Shown here one piece after another: positions 17,862 to 25,945 of a stretch of DNA of 64,000 nucleotides. The stretch's first letter is position 1. Every line of letters starts with the position of its first letter. Made by a program: the position numbers and the translations under genes. Where the stretch lies: the NCBI RefSeq assembly GCF_017565645.3, contig NZ_CP086136.1, positions 7,733,501-7,797,500 of the forward strand. The letters are read 5' to 3'. The DNA comes from Bradyrhizobium barranii subsp. barranii. Its GTDB lineage: Bacteria > Pseudomonadota > Alphaproteobacteria > Rhizobiales > Xanthobacteraceae. The notes below the pieces were generated by a model. The model did no database searches. It saw nothing but the letters and a program-made list of their open reading frames with translations, and had not been told where the DNA came from.

Positions 17862-19448
17862 ATGAACATTCAAACCGAGCATCGCCCCCCGAACACCGGT
17901 CCCACGTCGTACGACGAGGTCTACTACCCCGGCCACGTCTACGGGCTCACTCATCCGAATCATCTTGCTACCATTGCCGCCGTTTACGGCATGCAGTCAG
18001 CGCCGGTGGAGCGTTGCCGGGTGCTGGAGCTTGGCTGCGGCGTTGGCGGCAACCTGTTGCCGATGGCCTTTCAATATCCAGGCAGCGAATTCGTCGGTGT
18101 CGACCTGAGCGGCGTGACGATCGAGCGCGGCCAGCGAAATATCGCCACATTGGGCCTGAGCAACATCAAGCTCCTCCATTGCGACATCATGAATGTCGAC
18201 GCAGGCTTCGGGGAGTTCGACTACATCTTAGCGCACGGCGTGTATTCCTGGGTGCCGCCGGCGGTGCGCGAGAAGATGATGATGATCTTCAAGCAGAACC
18301 TGGCTCCCCGCGGGGTCTGCTACGTCAGCTACAATGCGCACCCGTTCTCGCATCTTCGCGACATGGTCCGCGACATGATGCGGTATCACACCCGCCGTCT
18401 CACCGGCATGAAGGAGAAGGTCGGACAGGCCCGCGCGATCCTGAAGTTCCTGAGCGACGGCTCGAAGGCCAACTCGGTGCACGGCGCAATTATGCGCGAC
18501 CAGTACAACCGCGTCCTCAAGTCCCCCGACGAGCTTCTGTTTCACGACGATCTCGATGATGGCGCCGAGGCGTTCCTGCTGCATGAGGTCGCCGAGGACG
18601 CAAGCCGCCATGGCCTGCAATATCTGGGCGACGCTGATTTCTCACGACGCTATCTTGCCGGCTATTCCGAGGAGGTTCGCGCGACGCTGCAGCGCTTCCC
18701 GGAGAGCGAGTTCATGGCGCGCGATCAATATCAGGACTTCATCGACGGCAACGGCTTTCGGCGCACCTTGCTCTGCCACGACAGCATTTCGCTATCCCGC
18801 CAGATCGACCTCGATTTCGTCACCAGGTTCCATTTGCTGAGCACGACCAACCCGGTCGACCCCGACGCCTGCGTGACCGACGATTCCGCGATGGAATTCG
18901 AGAATCAGGACGGCAGCAGGGTCACGGTAACCGATCCACTCTTGAAGGCCGCGCATCTATGTCTGGGCCGGGCCTGGCCGCGAGCATTATCATTCGACGA
19001 GTTGCTCGATGGGGCCCGCGCGCTGCGGGGCGACCGGCAGGCGGATGACGACCGAAAGGTGCTGACGGAGGCGATGTTCATCCTGGCTTGCAGCGGCGAG
19101 GTTTCGTTCCTGCTGTCGCGTCCCTTTTTGTTGAAGGAAGCTACCGAGCATCCGCAGGCGAGCCTGCTCGCGCGAAGACAAGCGCAGACAGGTCCGCTCG
19201 TCACCAACCTCCTCCACCAAACGGTGCAGTTGGAGGACGACCGGACCAGGGATTTCCTGCAATTGCTCGACGGAGCGCGGACCATCGACCAGATCACGGC
19301 CGAAATGACGGAAAAATTCGGCCCGACCATCCGGATAGACCAGAAGGATAATGCCGGGCAGCCTGCCGAGCCGTTATTGCTGTCGACACGAGAAAGCGTT
19401 CAACGCTCGCTTGCGATGGTCGGCAAGCTGGGCCTGCTGGTCGCGTGA
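17862..19448 (+). CDS. SAM-dependent methyltransferase with methyltransferase-regulatory domain
   Basis: The product (528 aa) has a class I SAM-binding motif VLELGCGVGGN at about residues 50-60 and an acidic GVDLSG strand after it. A long second region follows, starting near CYVSYNAHPFSHLRDMVRDM, that matches the 'methyltransferase regulatory domain' architecture. The start ATG at 17862 follows a GAGGA ribosome-binding site that overlaps the clpV stop, so it is probably co-transcribed with the T6SS operon. Substrate is not visible in the sequence; some family members are thought to be protein lysine methyltransferases. A T6SS role is inferred from position only. Confidence 0.8.
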   Translation: MNIQTEHRPPNTGPTSYDEVYYPGHVYGLTHPNHLATIAAVYGMQSAPVERCRVLELGCGVGGNLLPMAFQYPGSEFVGVDLSGVTIERGQRNIATLGLSNIKLLHCDIMNVDAGFGEFDYILAHGVYSWVPPAVREKMMMIFKQNLAPRGVCYVSYNAHPFSHLRDMVRDMMRYHTRRLTGMKEKVGQARAILKFLSDGSKANSVHGAIMRDQYNRVLKSPDELLFHDDLDDGAEAFLLHEVAEDASRHGLQYLGDADFSRRYLAGYSEEVRATLQRFPESEFMARDQYQDFIDGNGFRRTLLCHDSISLSRQIDLDFVTRFHLLSTTNPVDPDACVTDDSAMEFENQDGSRVTVTDPLLKAAHLCLGRAWPRALSFDELLDGARALRGDRQADDDRKVLTEAMFILACSGEVSFLLSRPFLLKEATEHPQASLLARRQAQTGPLVTNLLHQTVQLEDDRTRDFLQLLDGARTIDQITAEMTEKFGPTIRIDQKDNAGQPAEPLLLSTRESVQRSLAMVGKLGLLVA

Positions 19449-19536
19449 CGCGCTCAAGTGTGGCGGCTCCTTTGGCATGAAAGGCAGGAGTTGGAGGCTC
19501 CTGCCAATTCCTGAAACGGATGCGGCCCCAGGCACT

Positions 19537-20166
19537 CTAGCCGTCGTGGGTATATTGCTGGCCGAGGAGCCATCCCGTGAGAATACCGCCGGGTCCGCTG
19601 GCATAGACCGGATCAAGGCCAACACCTGCACGCAGCATCTTCCATTCATGCTCGCCGACCCAGGGAATCCCGGGATCGCCCTTCTGATACTGGGACAGCA
19701 GCGTTCGGGCGACCTCTGCGGCATTGGCGTAGATCGGCCCGTTGGCCCAGCGAGGGCGGGGCAGGCCCGTCATGCGGCAATAGAGCGCCGTGCAGACGTA
19801 GGCAGACGCCTCTTCGGCATTGGCATCAAGGCCTGTACGCAACAGATCGTATGCCGCATGCAGGCTCTCGTGGACGATATAGGCCTCGTCCAGCCGCCCC
19901 GCCGCCGACACGACCTCCAGCGTGTTCGCCGCAACCGCCGTGCCGTCCGCCCTGGTTCTCGCGACATCGTTGTATTGTGCAGCAACGCCTGCCGCGAGAT
20001 CCGTCGGAGGTCTGACGGTGACCTGCCCCAACCGGATCGCGCGGGCGACGTGATGGAACGTTTGCGGCGCAATCGTCACATGGCTGCCGCGGATCGGAAA
20101 CCGGAAGCGCATGCGTGCGACCGCCGGGCCATGGAGTACGTCCAACACCCTGCTTCGCAGTGACAT
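19537..20166 (-). CDS. Putative HExxH zinc-metallopeptidase-like protein (T6SS-adjacent, candidate effector)
   Basis: The 209-residue product has the zincin motif HESLH at residues 99-103, followed 15 residues later by E119-x-x-A-Y. This is a gluzincin-like arrangement in which the second Glu could be the third zinc ligand. No signal peptide or membrane segment is seen, so secretion by Sec is unlikely; T6SS delivery would fit. The start at 20166 has a GAGGA ribosome-binding site, and the longer ORF to 20679 is antisense to the next gene. It faces the orphan gene at 20368 across about 200 bases. I know no named family for it; enzymatic activity and effector status are inference. Confidence 0.7.
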   Translation of the reverse strand: MSLRSRVLDVLHGPAVARMRFRFPIRGSHVTIAPQTFHHVARAIRLGQVTVRPPTDLAAGVAAQYNDVARTRADGTAVAANTLEVVSAAGRLDEAYIVHESLHAAYDLLRTGLDANAEEASAYVCTALYCRMTGLPRPRWANGPIYANAAEVARTLLSQYQKGDPGIPWVGEHEWKMLRAGVGLDPVYASGPGGILTGWLLGQQYTHDG

Positions 20167-20367
20167 TTGATCGTCCTCGTTGTTCGCACTACCCCACGGT
20201 TGGTGGTCGCCGTTTCCGATCAGCAGGTTCAAACAGTCATTGCATCGGCGCGACAGGAATTCGAATAACCTGGGCCGGGCAGCAGCTTGGTCAAACGAGC
20301 CGGCATTGAACCCGAACCCGTCCGGGCGAGACCAATTTGGGGCGAGGATTGCCTCGGAGTGCGCCCC

Positions 20368-21246
20368 ATGACGACGACCGATCCGACGACGACCGACACT
20401 TACCGGAAGATCGCGGCACGACTGACCATGCTGCGGCCGCAGATCGATTTGAAGAATTATTTTGCCGGCCCCAACCCGGATGTGCGCCTTTATGACGAGA
20501 AGCCCTACATCCGACACCAGCTCGAGAAGTATGGTGTCGCTGCCGCGACGACCACGCTCGACGGCGTCACCTTCCTGCCCAAGGACTGGGAAGAGCTGAT
20601 CAAGAAGCTGCGCATTGCCAAGACGACGGACGGATTCGACGCCTTCGCCGAAGGGCAAAGCCCGGAGAAAGCGTCGCATTGGGCCCTCGATCTGTCGATG
20701 GCGGCAACGATCGGCAAGGGGTTTCGGGAGATCTGGCGCCCAAAGCTGTCGGACAGGCCGCTCTCAACGCGGGATCTCCCGGGCCGCCATGGCTTCGGGC
20801 TCGGGCGCGACCGCGGACAATGGAGCGACGCCTACAGCTCGCAATTCGGCAAGGACCCGCAGCCCCAGGACATCACCTCGTTGCATTTCGCCGTAGCACC
20901 TGATCGGGTGAACGTGCACATCGACGAAACAGGCTTCGTATTCGAAGGCGTGGACGGCGCCCTTACGGTCGGACCGAACTTCGTGCATCACGCCGGCAAT
21001 GAGCTGTTCTGGAAGAGCAACAAGCATATACCGCAATGGGCCGCGGAGCACATCGATCTGATCCTGCCGAACAGCGCGAACGACTTTTCGCGCGTGGGCA
21101 TTTCGGTCGACATGTACCAGCGCAAAGACTTGCGCGTTACGGTCACGGGCTCCTGCGGACTTTTCGGCGGTTTCGAGTGCTCCGGAACCGTGAGCATCAG
21201 CGGCACGCATGATCTGCTCGGCTCGAAGCCAAAAGGCCGGCGCTAA
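20368..21246 (+). CDS. Conserved-looking protein of unknown function in the T6SS cargo region
   Basis: The product (292 aa) begins MTTTDPTTTDTYRKIAARL. A GGAG ribosome-binding site eight bases before ATG 20368 decides the start over an in-frame upstream codon at 20287. There is no signal peptide, membrane span or recognisable enzyme motif. The C-terminal half (about 170-285) is rich in aromatic and beta-prone residues (LHFAVAPDRVNVHIDETGFVF, then LRVTVTGSCGLFGGF) and may form a beta-rich domain. It is flanked by two HExxH genes, so it could be an effector, an adaptor or an immunity-like partner. I do not recognise the family. Confidence 0.65.
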   Translation: MTTTDPTTTDTYRKIAARLTMLRPQIDLKNYFAGPNPDVRLYDEKPYIRHQLEKYGVAAATTTLDGVTFLPKDWEELIKKLRIAKTTDGFDAFAEGQSPEKASHWALDLSMAATIGKGFREIWRPKLSDRPLSTRDLPGRHGFGLGRDRGQWSDAYSSQFGKDPQPQDITSLHFAVAPDRVNVHIDETGFVFEGVDGALTVGPNFVHHAGNELFWKSNKHIPQWAAEHIDLILPNSANDFSRVGISVDMYQRKDLRVTVTGSCGLFGGFECSGTVSISGTHDLLGSKPKGRR

Positions 21247-21437
21247 AGCGGATATCGCTCGTTCGACATTGCTTCGTGTTTACGCCTCCAATCTACGAAT
21301 GAGGCTCTTCGATTTGCCACTGCCAGTTGGTGGCCCGAATGAATGGAACCATCGAACCGCCTCGAGGTAGCGGCGACCAATAAGTATTGGTGGCGAGAAC
21401 GCGTAGTTCCGCAGGAATCGGCGGGGGAGGTCTTACA

Positions 21438-22073
21438 TTGCCGAACCAGGAAAGGCCGTTGAAGCCCGTAGTCGAAAGCTATGTACCGCCCGCGGGAATC
21501 CGACATGCGGTGACGGCAGGCGAGACCTGGATATCCCTCGCCAAGCGGATCGGCATCGACCCCTGGGACCTCGTCGAGTTCAATTTTCCGGGCATCAAGC
21601 TCGTCAAGCAGCGCGATTTCCAACAAGCCACACGCCAGGTCAACTGGTACCTGGCCGAGTATGTAGGCTGCCGCGCGATGTCGCCTGATCGCCAGAATTT
21701 CGCGTTTTCCTCCGGTACGACGGGCGGGAGAGGTGGATGGCGAGGGGGATTCATCTATCTGCCGCCAGGTACGCCGCCTCCCCCGCCGATTGCGCCCACT
21801 CCACCGGTTGCGCCCACCCCAACGGCTCCGACCCCGCCGGAATGTGAAGGAAGCCGACCCGACTTCGCGCGCGTGCTGGACGTGAGCGAACGGGATTTCG
21901 CGCGCAACGTTTTTGGCCCGACGCTGCCGCCGTGGGAGACAATTGCGATTACCAATGGCCTGGGAGCAGGCGGAAGACCGTGGACGAACGATGGACCGTT
22001 CTTCAGGGGAAGCAATCCCATGGTGCCGAGCATGCGGTATGCCATCAATCGAGCTATGGCTGATTTTGGGTGA
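21438..22073 (+). pseudogene. 5' part of a LysM-zincin gene cut by an IS256-type element
   Basis: The native coding part runs 21438-22050; codons after that read into the IS. The fragment contains a LysM-like segment at residues about 19-52 (HAVTAGETWISLAKRIGIDP, then LVEFNFPG), which in other proteins binds peptidoglycan. A PT/PP-rich linker lies at about 108-134. I chose TTG 21438 because a GGGGAGG ribosome-binding site lies about nine bases upstream; TTG 21387 is in frame but less supported. Deleting the IS plus one 9-bp duplication joins this part in frame to 23459-23865, giving a 339-residue LysM plus HExxH protein. In its present state the gene is broken. Confidence 0.8.
22042..22050. 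repeat. Target-site duplication, left copy (IS256 copy 1)
   Basis: CCATCAATC is repeated directly at 23450-23458 on the other side of the element. It could be read as 8 bp if the first C belongs to the element end. Confidence 0.85.
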
Positions 22074-23449
22074 CGCGGCCTGATCAGGCGGCGTGGCTTT
22101 CAGTGTTCGGAATGACTTCGATTCCGTCGATGAACTTTACACCGGCGATGACTTTCGGCAACTGGTTCGTGCTCTTCAATCGCCGCCAGGTCTTCGATGC
22201 GGCGTCGATGAGCTTGAACACCATCAGCTTCGCAGTTTGTTGCGACAGCGATCCCTTGGTCCGCACCGTTCGGTGGCGCACCGTGGCGAAGACGCTCTCG
22301 ATCGGGTTCGAGCTGCGTAGGTGGATCCAGTGCTCAGCAGGGAAGTCGAAGAAGGCGAGCAGCGCATGGCGATCCTTGATCAGGCACTCCACCGCACGTC
22401 CGTATTTGACGTGGTATTTCTCGACGAAGACGTCGATCGCGGTTTCAGCTTCGGCCCGGTGTGGGGCCAGATAGATGTTCCGCAGGTCGTTCTTCATGGG
22501 GCCCTGCACGGATTTGGCGACCTTGTCGAGTACGTTGCTCACTTTATGGCACCAGCATCGTTGGTGCCGCGTGCCGGGAAAGGCCTCGTCCAGTGCCTTC
22601 CAGAAGCCGAGGGCGCCGTCGCCGATGGCGAGTTGCGGGGCAATCCGTAACCCGCGTTGCCGCAGGTCGATCAGGAGTTCGCGCCAGCTCTGCGCGCTCT
22701 CGCGCACGCCGACCTGGAAGCCGATCAGCTCCTTCTTGCCTTCCGGCGTGGTGCCAATCAGCACCAGCATGCATTCGCTGTGATCTTCCATGCGGGCCTG
22801 CAGGTACACGCCATCGGCCCAGATGTAGACATAGCGACGCGCCGACAGATCGCGTCTCTGCCAGCGTTCGTACTCGACCTGCCAATCGGCCTTCAGGCCG
22901 GCGATCACCGAAGGCGACAGGTTCGGCGCATCCTTGCCGAGCAGCGCCGAGAGCGCCTCCTGGAAGTCGCCGGTCGAGATGCCGCGCAAATAGAGGACCG
23001 GGATCAAGGCATCCAGGCTCTTCGTCCGCCGCGCCCATAGCGGCAGGATTGCCGAACTGAAGCGGAGGCGGTCGCCTGGCCCGCTCGCTCCGCGGTCGCG
23101 GACCTTGGGACGAGCGACCTCCACCGGACCGATGCCGGTCGCAATCTCGCGCACCGGACCGTGCCCATGTCGGACCAGGCGCGCTCGACCGTCGGGCAGC
23201 GTCAGATTGGCCGTGCTGGCCAGAAACGCGCCAACCTCGATCTCGATCGCCCTGGCAAGCAGGTCCCGCGCGCCGGCACGAACGATATCGGTCAGTGGAT
23301 CATCAACCGCGGACGGCTGACGGAAAGCAAGAACATTGGTAGTCTCGGTCATGGCGTATCGCTCTCCTCGAGAGGTTCTGGCAGGCTCGTCACCCGCCTC
23401 GATACGCCGCCTTCCTCACACCGTCATCACCCAGATTCCGCCATAGCTC
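22051..23449 (-). mobile_element. IS256-family (Mutator-type) insertion sequence, copy 1
   Basis: The element is 1399 bp with terminal inverted repeats GAGCTATGGC / GCCATAGCTC and 8-9 bp target duplications. It encodes one transposase on the minus strand. A second copy at 58939-60337 has the same length; by eye I find only one base different (C at 22954 versus T at 59842), silent in the transposase. It sits inside the LysM-zincin gene. Confidence 0.92.
22084..23352 (-). CDS. IS256-family transposase
   Basis: This 422-residue Mutator-type transposase catalyses cut-and-paste or copy-out movement of the element. It begins MTETTNVLAFRQPSAVDDPL and contains LYLRGISTGDFQEALSALLG, VYIWADGVYLQARMED (first catalytic Asp region), IGDGALGFWKALDEAFPGT with RHQRCWCHK (second Asp region and the family's conserved C/H block), and SNPIESVFATVRHRT (Glu region). 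The ORF is intact, so the element may still be active. It is identical in protein sequence to copy 2. Confidence 0.95.
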   Translation of the reverse strand: MTETTNVLAFRQPSAVDDPLTDIVRAGARDLLARAIEIEVGAFLASTANLTLPDGRARLVRHGHGPVREIATGIGPVEVARPKVRDRGASGPGDRLRFSSAILPLWARRTKSLDALIPVLYLRGISTGDFQEALSALLGKDAPNLSPSVIAGLKADWQVEYERWQRRDLSARRYVYIWADGVYLQARMEDHSECMLVLIGTTPEGKKELIGFQVGVRESAQSWRELLIDLRQRGLRIAPQLAIGDGALGFWKALDEAFPGTRHQRCWCHKVSNVLDKVAKSVQGPMKNDLRNIYLAPHRAEAETAIDVFVEKYHVKYGRAVECLIKDRHALLAFFDFPAEHWIHLRSSNPIESVFATVRHRTVRTKGSLSQQTAKLMVFKLIDAASKTWRRLKSTNQLPKVIAGVKFIDGIEVIPNTESHAA

Positions 23450-23458
23450 CCATCAATC
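23450..23458. repeat. Target-site duplication, right copy (IS256 copy 1)
   Basis: Second copy of CCATCAATC, matching 22042-22050. Confidence 0.85.
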
Positions 23459-23865
23459 TTGGCAGTGTCGCGTTCAGTAACCTGGCATCGCCCAGCCCCA
23501 CCTTCGGTCTCTTGTGCGACGACTTCGGCCGCATTTGCGACCTCTTCGTGCACGAAATGACCCATGTGTGGCAGGCGTTCAACGATTCAAACTGGACGAT
23601 GGCGCGCTCCTTCTGGGCGCAGACAATCGGTTCCGGCTACGAGTACACGCCGGGCGATTCCTGGGACTCATACAACGTCGAGCAACAGGCACACATCGTT
23701 GAAGATTGGCACAAATACAAAATCAGTTCTCCGATGCTTGCCGAGGAGCGCTATCCGTACGTCCGCCTCGTGATCCGCTCTGGACGCCTCACTTTTCCTC
23801 GCGGGCTGGATCTTGTGGCATTGAAAAAGGACCTTCAAGATCTGCGCGCAAGGCACCTGGACTAG
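23459..23865 (+). pseudogene. 3' part of the LysM-zincin gene, carrying the HExxH domain
   Basis: This is the continuation of the gene that starts at 21438. In the restored protein the motif HEMTH falls at residues 236-240, and E279-QQAH-IVEDW follows 38 residues later, a pattern I associate with zincin-type toxin domains in secretion-system cargo. The fragment has no start signal of its own; an apparent ORF reaching back to 23161 runs through the IS end. The restored product would combine cell-wall binding (LysM) with a metallopeptidase fold, a sensible layout for an antibacterial effector. The family call is from motif and context. Confidence 0.78.
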
Positions 23866-23985
23866 AACCCGCTGCAAGGGAGTGGTCGGGAGTCTACTTA
23901 ACTGAAGCACCGACACGCCGAGCATTCGACGCGGTGCGGTCGCGCATTCTTCCTCTCAAAAGTATTTTTCCGACTTGCGTGCTGG

Positions 23986-24888
23986 TCAGCTTCGCAGCGC
24001 AAGCACACGGAGAAGAATTGCGCGGCCGCCATGCGACAGGCGATCGTGAAACAGTTCGGAGAGCCGGTCTCCACGCTTCCGCACCGAAAACCTCTTCCGG
24101 AGCTCATGGGCGCGAGACAGCGAGCAATAGAGAAAATCACGACGTAGCCGGCGCAGTCGGCTGCCATACCCTTTAACATCGGCGCTAGCGTAGGCCTCCA
24201 TCAGGGTGCGCACCAAATAGTCGTCGCTCGGATCAACATAAGTTTCGTGGGAAACGCTCGATGATCGCATGGACACAGGTTCATCGCTCGACAGAAATAA
24301 GTTCCTGCGGGTCAGCCCATCCGATACGCCCGTCGCTTCTTTTGTGAAATCACCATAGTTCACAAAAGGCAGCGCTGCGAGTTGCCGGCGCAGATTTTCG
24401 AGCGTCGCCGACGGGATCCGGACGCCGTTGCCCGCGCTGGTGTCGAGCTTATTGGCGCGCACCGTGGCGTAGAGGTCGCCCCAGAATTTGTCCCAGGGGG
24501 CCGTGCCGTTGCGGTTAGACGACGGATTCTTGCGAACGCTATATGTGGTTTGAGTGAGGTAGGCCGCCAGTTCGCCCATGTGGCGCGTAACAGCGCCGTC
24601 AGGATCATAGACGTCGATCATGGCGTGGACGCACTCATGCAGGAGCAGCGCCCGATCGCTATCATTTGCGGGCGGCGACTTCTTCTGCGTCAACAGAACA
24701 TCCGTAACCAGATCGTAGAAGGCGAGATCCTGAGTGCCGCCCTTCACCAATATATTGCCGGCACGAATGTGATCGCGAACTGTCGTCAAGTATTCGCCCT
24801 TGATATGGATCTTGTCGACGTAGAACTCGATGCCAAGCGCTACCGAGTCACTGAGTGTGTCCAGGACGTCGCCTTCGGTCAGTGGCAT
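23986..24888 (-). CDS. Putative HExxH zinc-metallopeptidase-like protein (T6SS-adjacent, candidate effector)
   Basis: The 300-residue product carries HECVH at 84-88 and, 17 residues on, E106-x-x-A-Y. This is the same HExxH...ExxAY arrangement as the protein at 19537-20166, though the two are otherwise dissimilar by eye. It has no signal peptide or membrane segment. The start ATG at 24888 is preceded by GGGAGG. The C-terminal 90 residues are strongly basic (SRLRRLRRDF, then KRFSVRKRGDR). It converges on the interrupted LysM-zincin gene, 120 bases away. Function as a T6SS cargo protease is inference. Confidence 0.72.
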   Translation of the reverse strand: MPLTEGDVLDTLSDSVALGIEFYVDKIHIKGEYLTTVRDHIRAGNILVKGGTQDLAFYDLVTDVLLTQKKSPPANDSDRALLLHECVHAMIDVYDPDGAVTRHMGELAAYLTQTTYSVRKNPSSNRNGTAPWDKFWGDLYATVRANKLDTSAGNGVRIPSATLENLRRQLAALPFVNYGDFTKEATGVSDGLTRRNLFLSSDEPVSMRSSSVSHETYVDPSDDYLVRTLMEAYASADVKGYGSRLRRLRRDFLYCSLSRAHELRKRFSVRKRGDRLSELFHDRLSHGGRAILLRVLALRS

Positions 24889-25005
24889 GACCTACCTCCC
24901 TTGCGTGGTCGAGCAATAGTGTCCGGCTAGGCCCCGCAAGCGCTGAAACGCTGTACTGCACGAATAGGAGCCGGCCCGCCCCTCCGTTCGCGTTGTCGAA
25001 GGTGG

Positions 25006-25572
25006 CTAGATCGTCCCGCCGCCGCCGCCGAAAATTTCGACGACCACAGCGCGATTGGCGGCCCTGTTCATCACGGTCGTGTTGTCCTTCAGATACTCGT
25101 AGAGTGAAGCGGGCTTGACGGAGAAAACGCGCGAGCGGGCGCTTGGGCCGAACAGGTGAAAGACGTTCTTGGCCCGGCCCGTGCGCAGGAAGCTGTTGTT
25201 CCGTTCGCCGCCGGTGCTGTCGCTGTATCCGACGATCTGGAACTGCAACGACTTGTCGGTCTCGAATCGGATGAGCTGCGCTGCCAACAGCGGATCGCGC
25301 TTGGCGATGTTCTTGAGATGCCGCCAGTCGACGCCGAAATCCCAGATGATGAGATATTGGCAGATGCCGGCCGGCGGGACCAGACTGACGTCCACGCCGA
25401 GATGGCCGACCTCGGTGCGAGACGTCGCGACTTCATTGGCCACGTAGGGAAAGACGGCGGCGCTGTGGACCTTGGCAAGCGGCGAGCACTGCGGTTGCGT
25501 CGCCATATTCGGCATCTGTTCCACCGGGCCCGGCGGCGTGTATTGCGGCAGTGGCTGCGGCGCGCGTCCCAT
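25006..25572 (-). CDS. OmpA-domain-like protein in the T6SS cargo region
   Basis: The 188-residue product has a C-terminal half with the OmpA/MotB peptidoglycan-binding pattern: IVGYSDSTGG about residue 112, then FLRTGRAKNVF and a terminal NRAANRAVVVEIFGG. No signal peptide is visible at the N-terminus, which is proline-rich. A GGGAGAA ribosome-binding site supports ATG 25572. A cell-wall-binding domain without its own export signal suits a protein delivered to another cell's periplasm, but it could also be a degenerate envelope protein. It is in the same orientation as the zincin gene at 23986, 117 bases upstream of it. Confidence 0.7.
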   Translation of the reverse strand: MGRAPQPLPQYTPPGPVEQMPNMATQPQCSPLAKVHSAAVFPYVANEVATSRTEVGHLGVDVSLVPPAGICQYLIIWDFGVDWRHLKNIAKRDPLLAAQLIRFETDKSLQFQIVGYSDSTGGERNNSFLRTGRAKNVFHLFGPSARSRVFSVKPASLYEYLKDNTTVMNRAANRAVVVEIFGGGGGTI

Positions 25573-25808
25573 GACAATTTCTCCCGTTGCTGGCGTGGCC
25601 TGCCCAAAGCTGAGCGCTGGAGGGAGCGTCGGCTCCCACCACGGCTATGACTAGTAGTGACGTGACCGGTCGGGGAAGTTCAAAGGCGAGGTGCGGGCGC
25701 CCTCAACAGGGCCATTAGCGGACATTGATTGGCCTTCCGCGCTCTCCGGAAAGCGGGGTAGGCTACGCCTATTGCCGTCCGTACCAAATTGTTGCGGAGG
25801 AACTGGCC

Positions 25809-25916
25809 ATGAAACTTCGCCGCCGAAATTTTCTGCGTCTCGCCGCGGGGGCCGGCCAGATTGTTTTCCCGCCGCCGAAGGAGGCTCTCATTTCCGCGCG
25901 CAAAATTTCGCGTTGA
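25809..25916 (+). pseudogene. Fossil Tat/Sec signal peptide of a solute-binding protein
   Basis: A 35-codon reading frame begins MKLRRRNFLRLAAGAG behind a good GCGGAGGAA ribosome-binding site. The RRNFLRLAAGA start is the typical leader of tripartite tricarboxylate transporter (Bug-type) binding proteins, abundant in bradyrhizobia. The mature protein is missing and the frame ends in unrelated codons, so this is a truncated remnant. Confidence 0.6.
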
Positions 25917-25945
25917 CGGACCGAACTGAGACAGGAGAACCAGAC

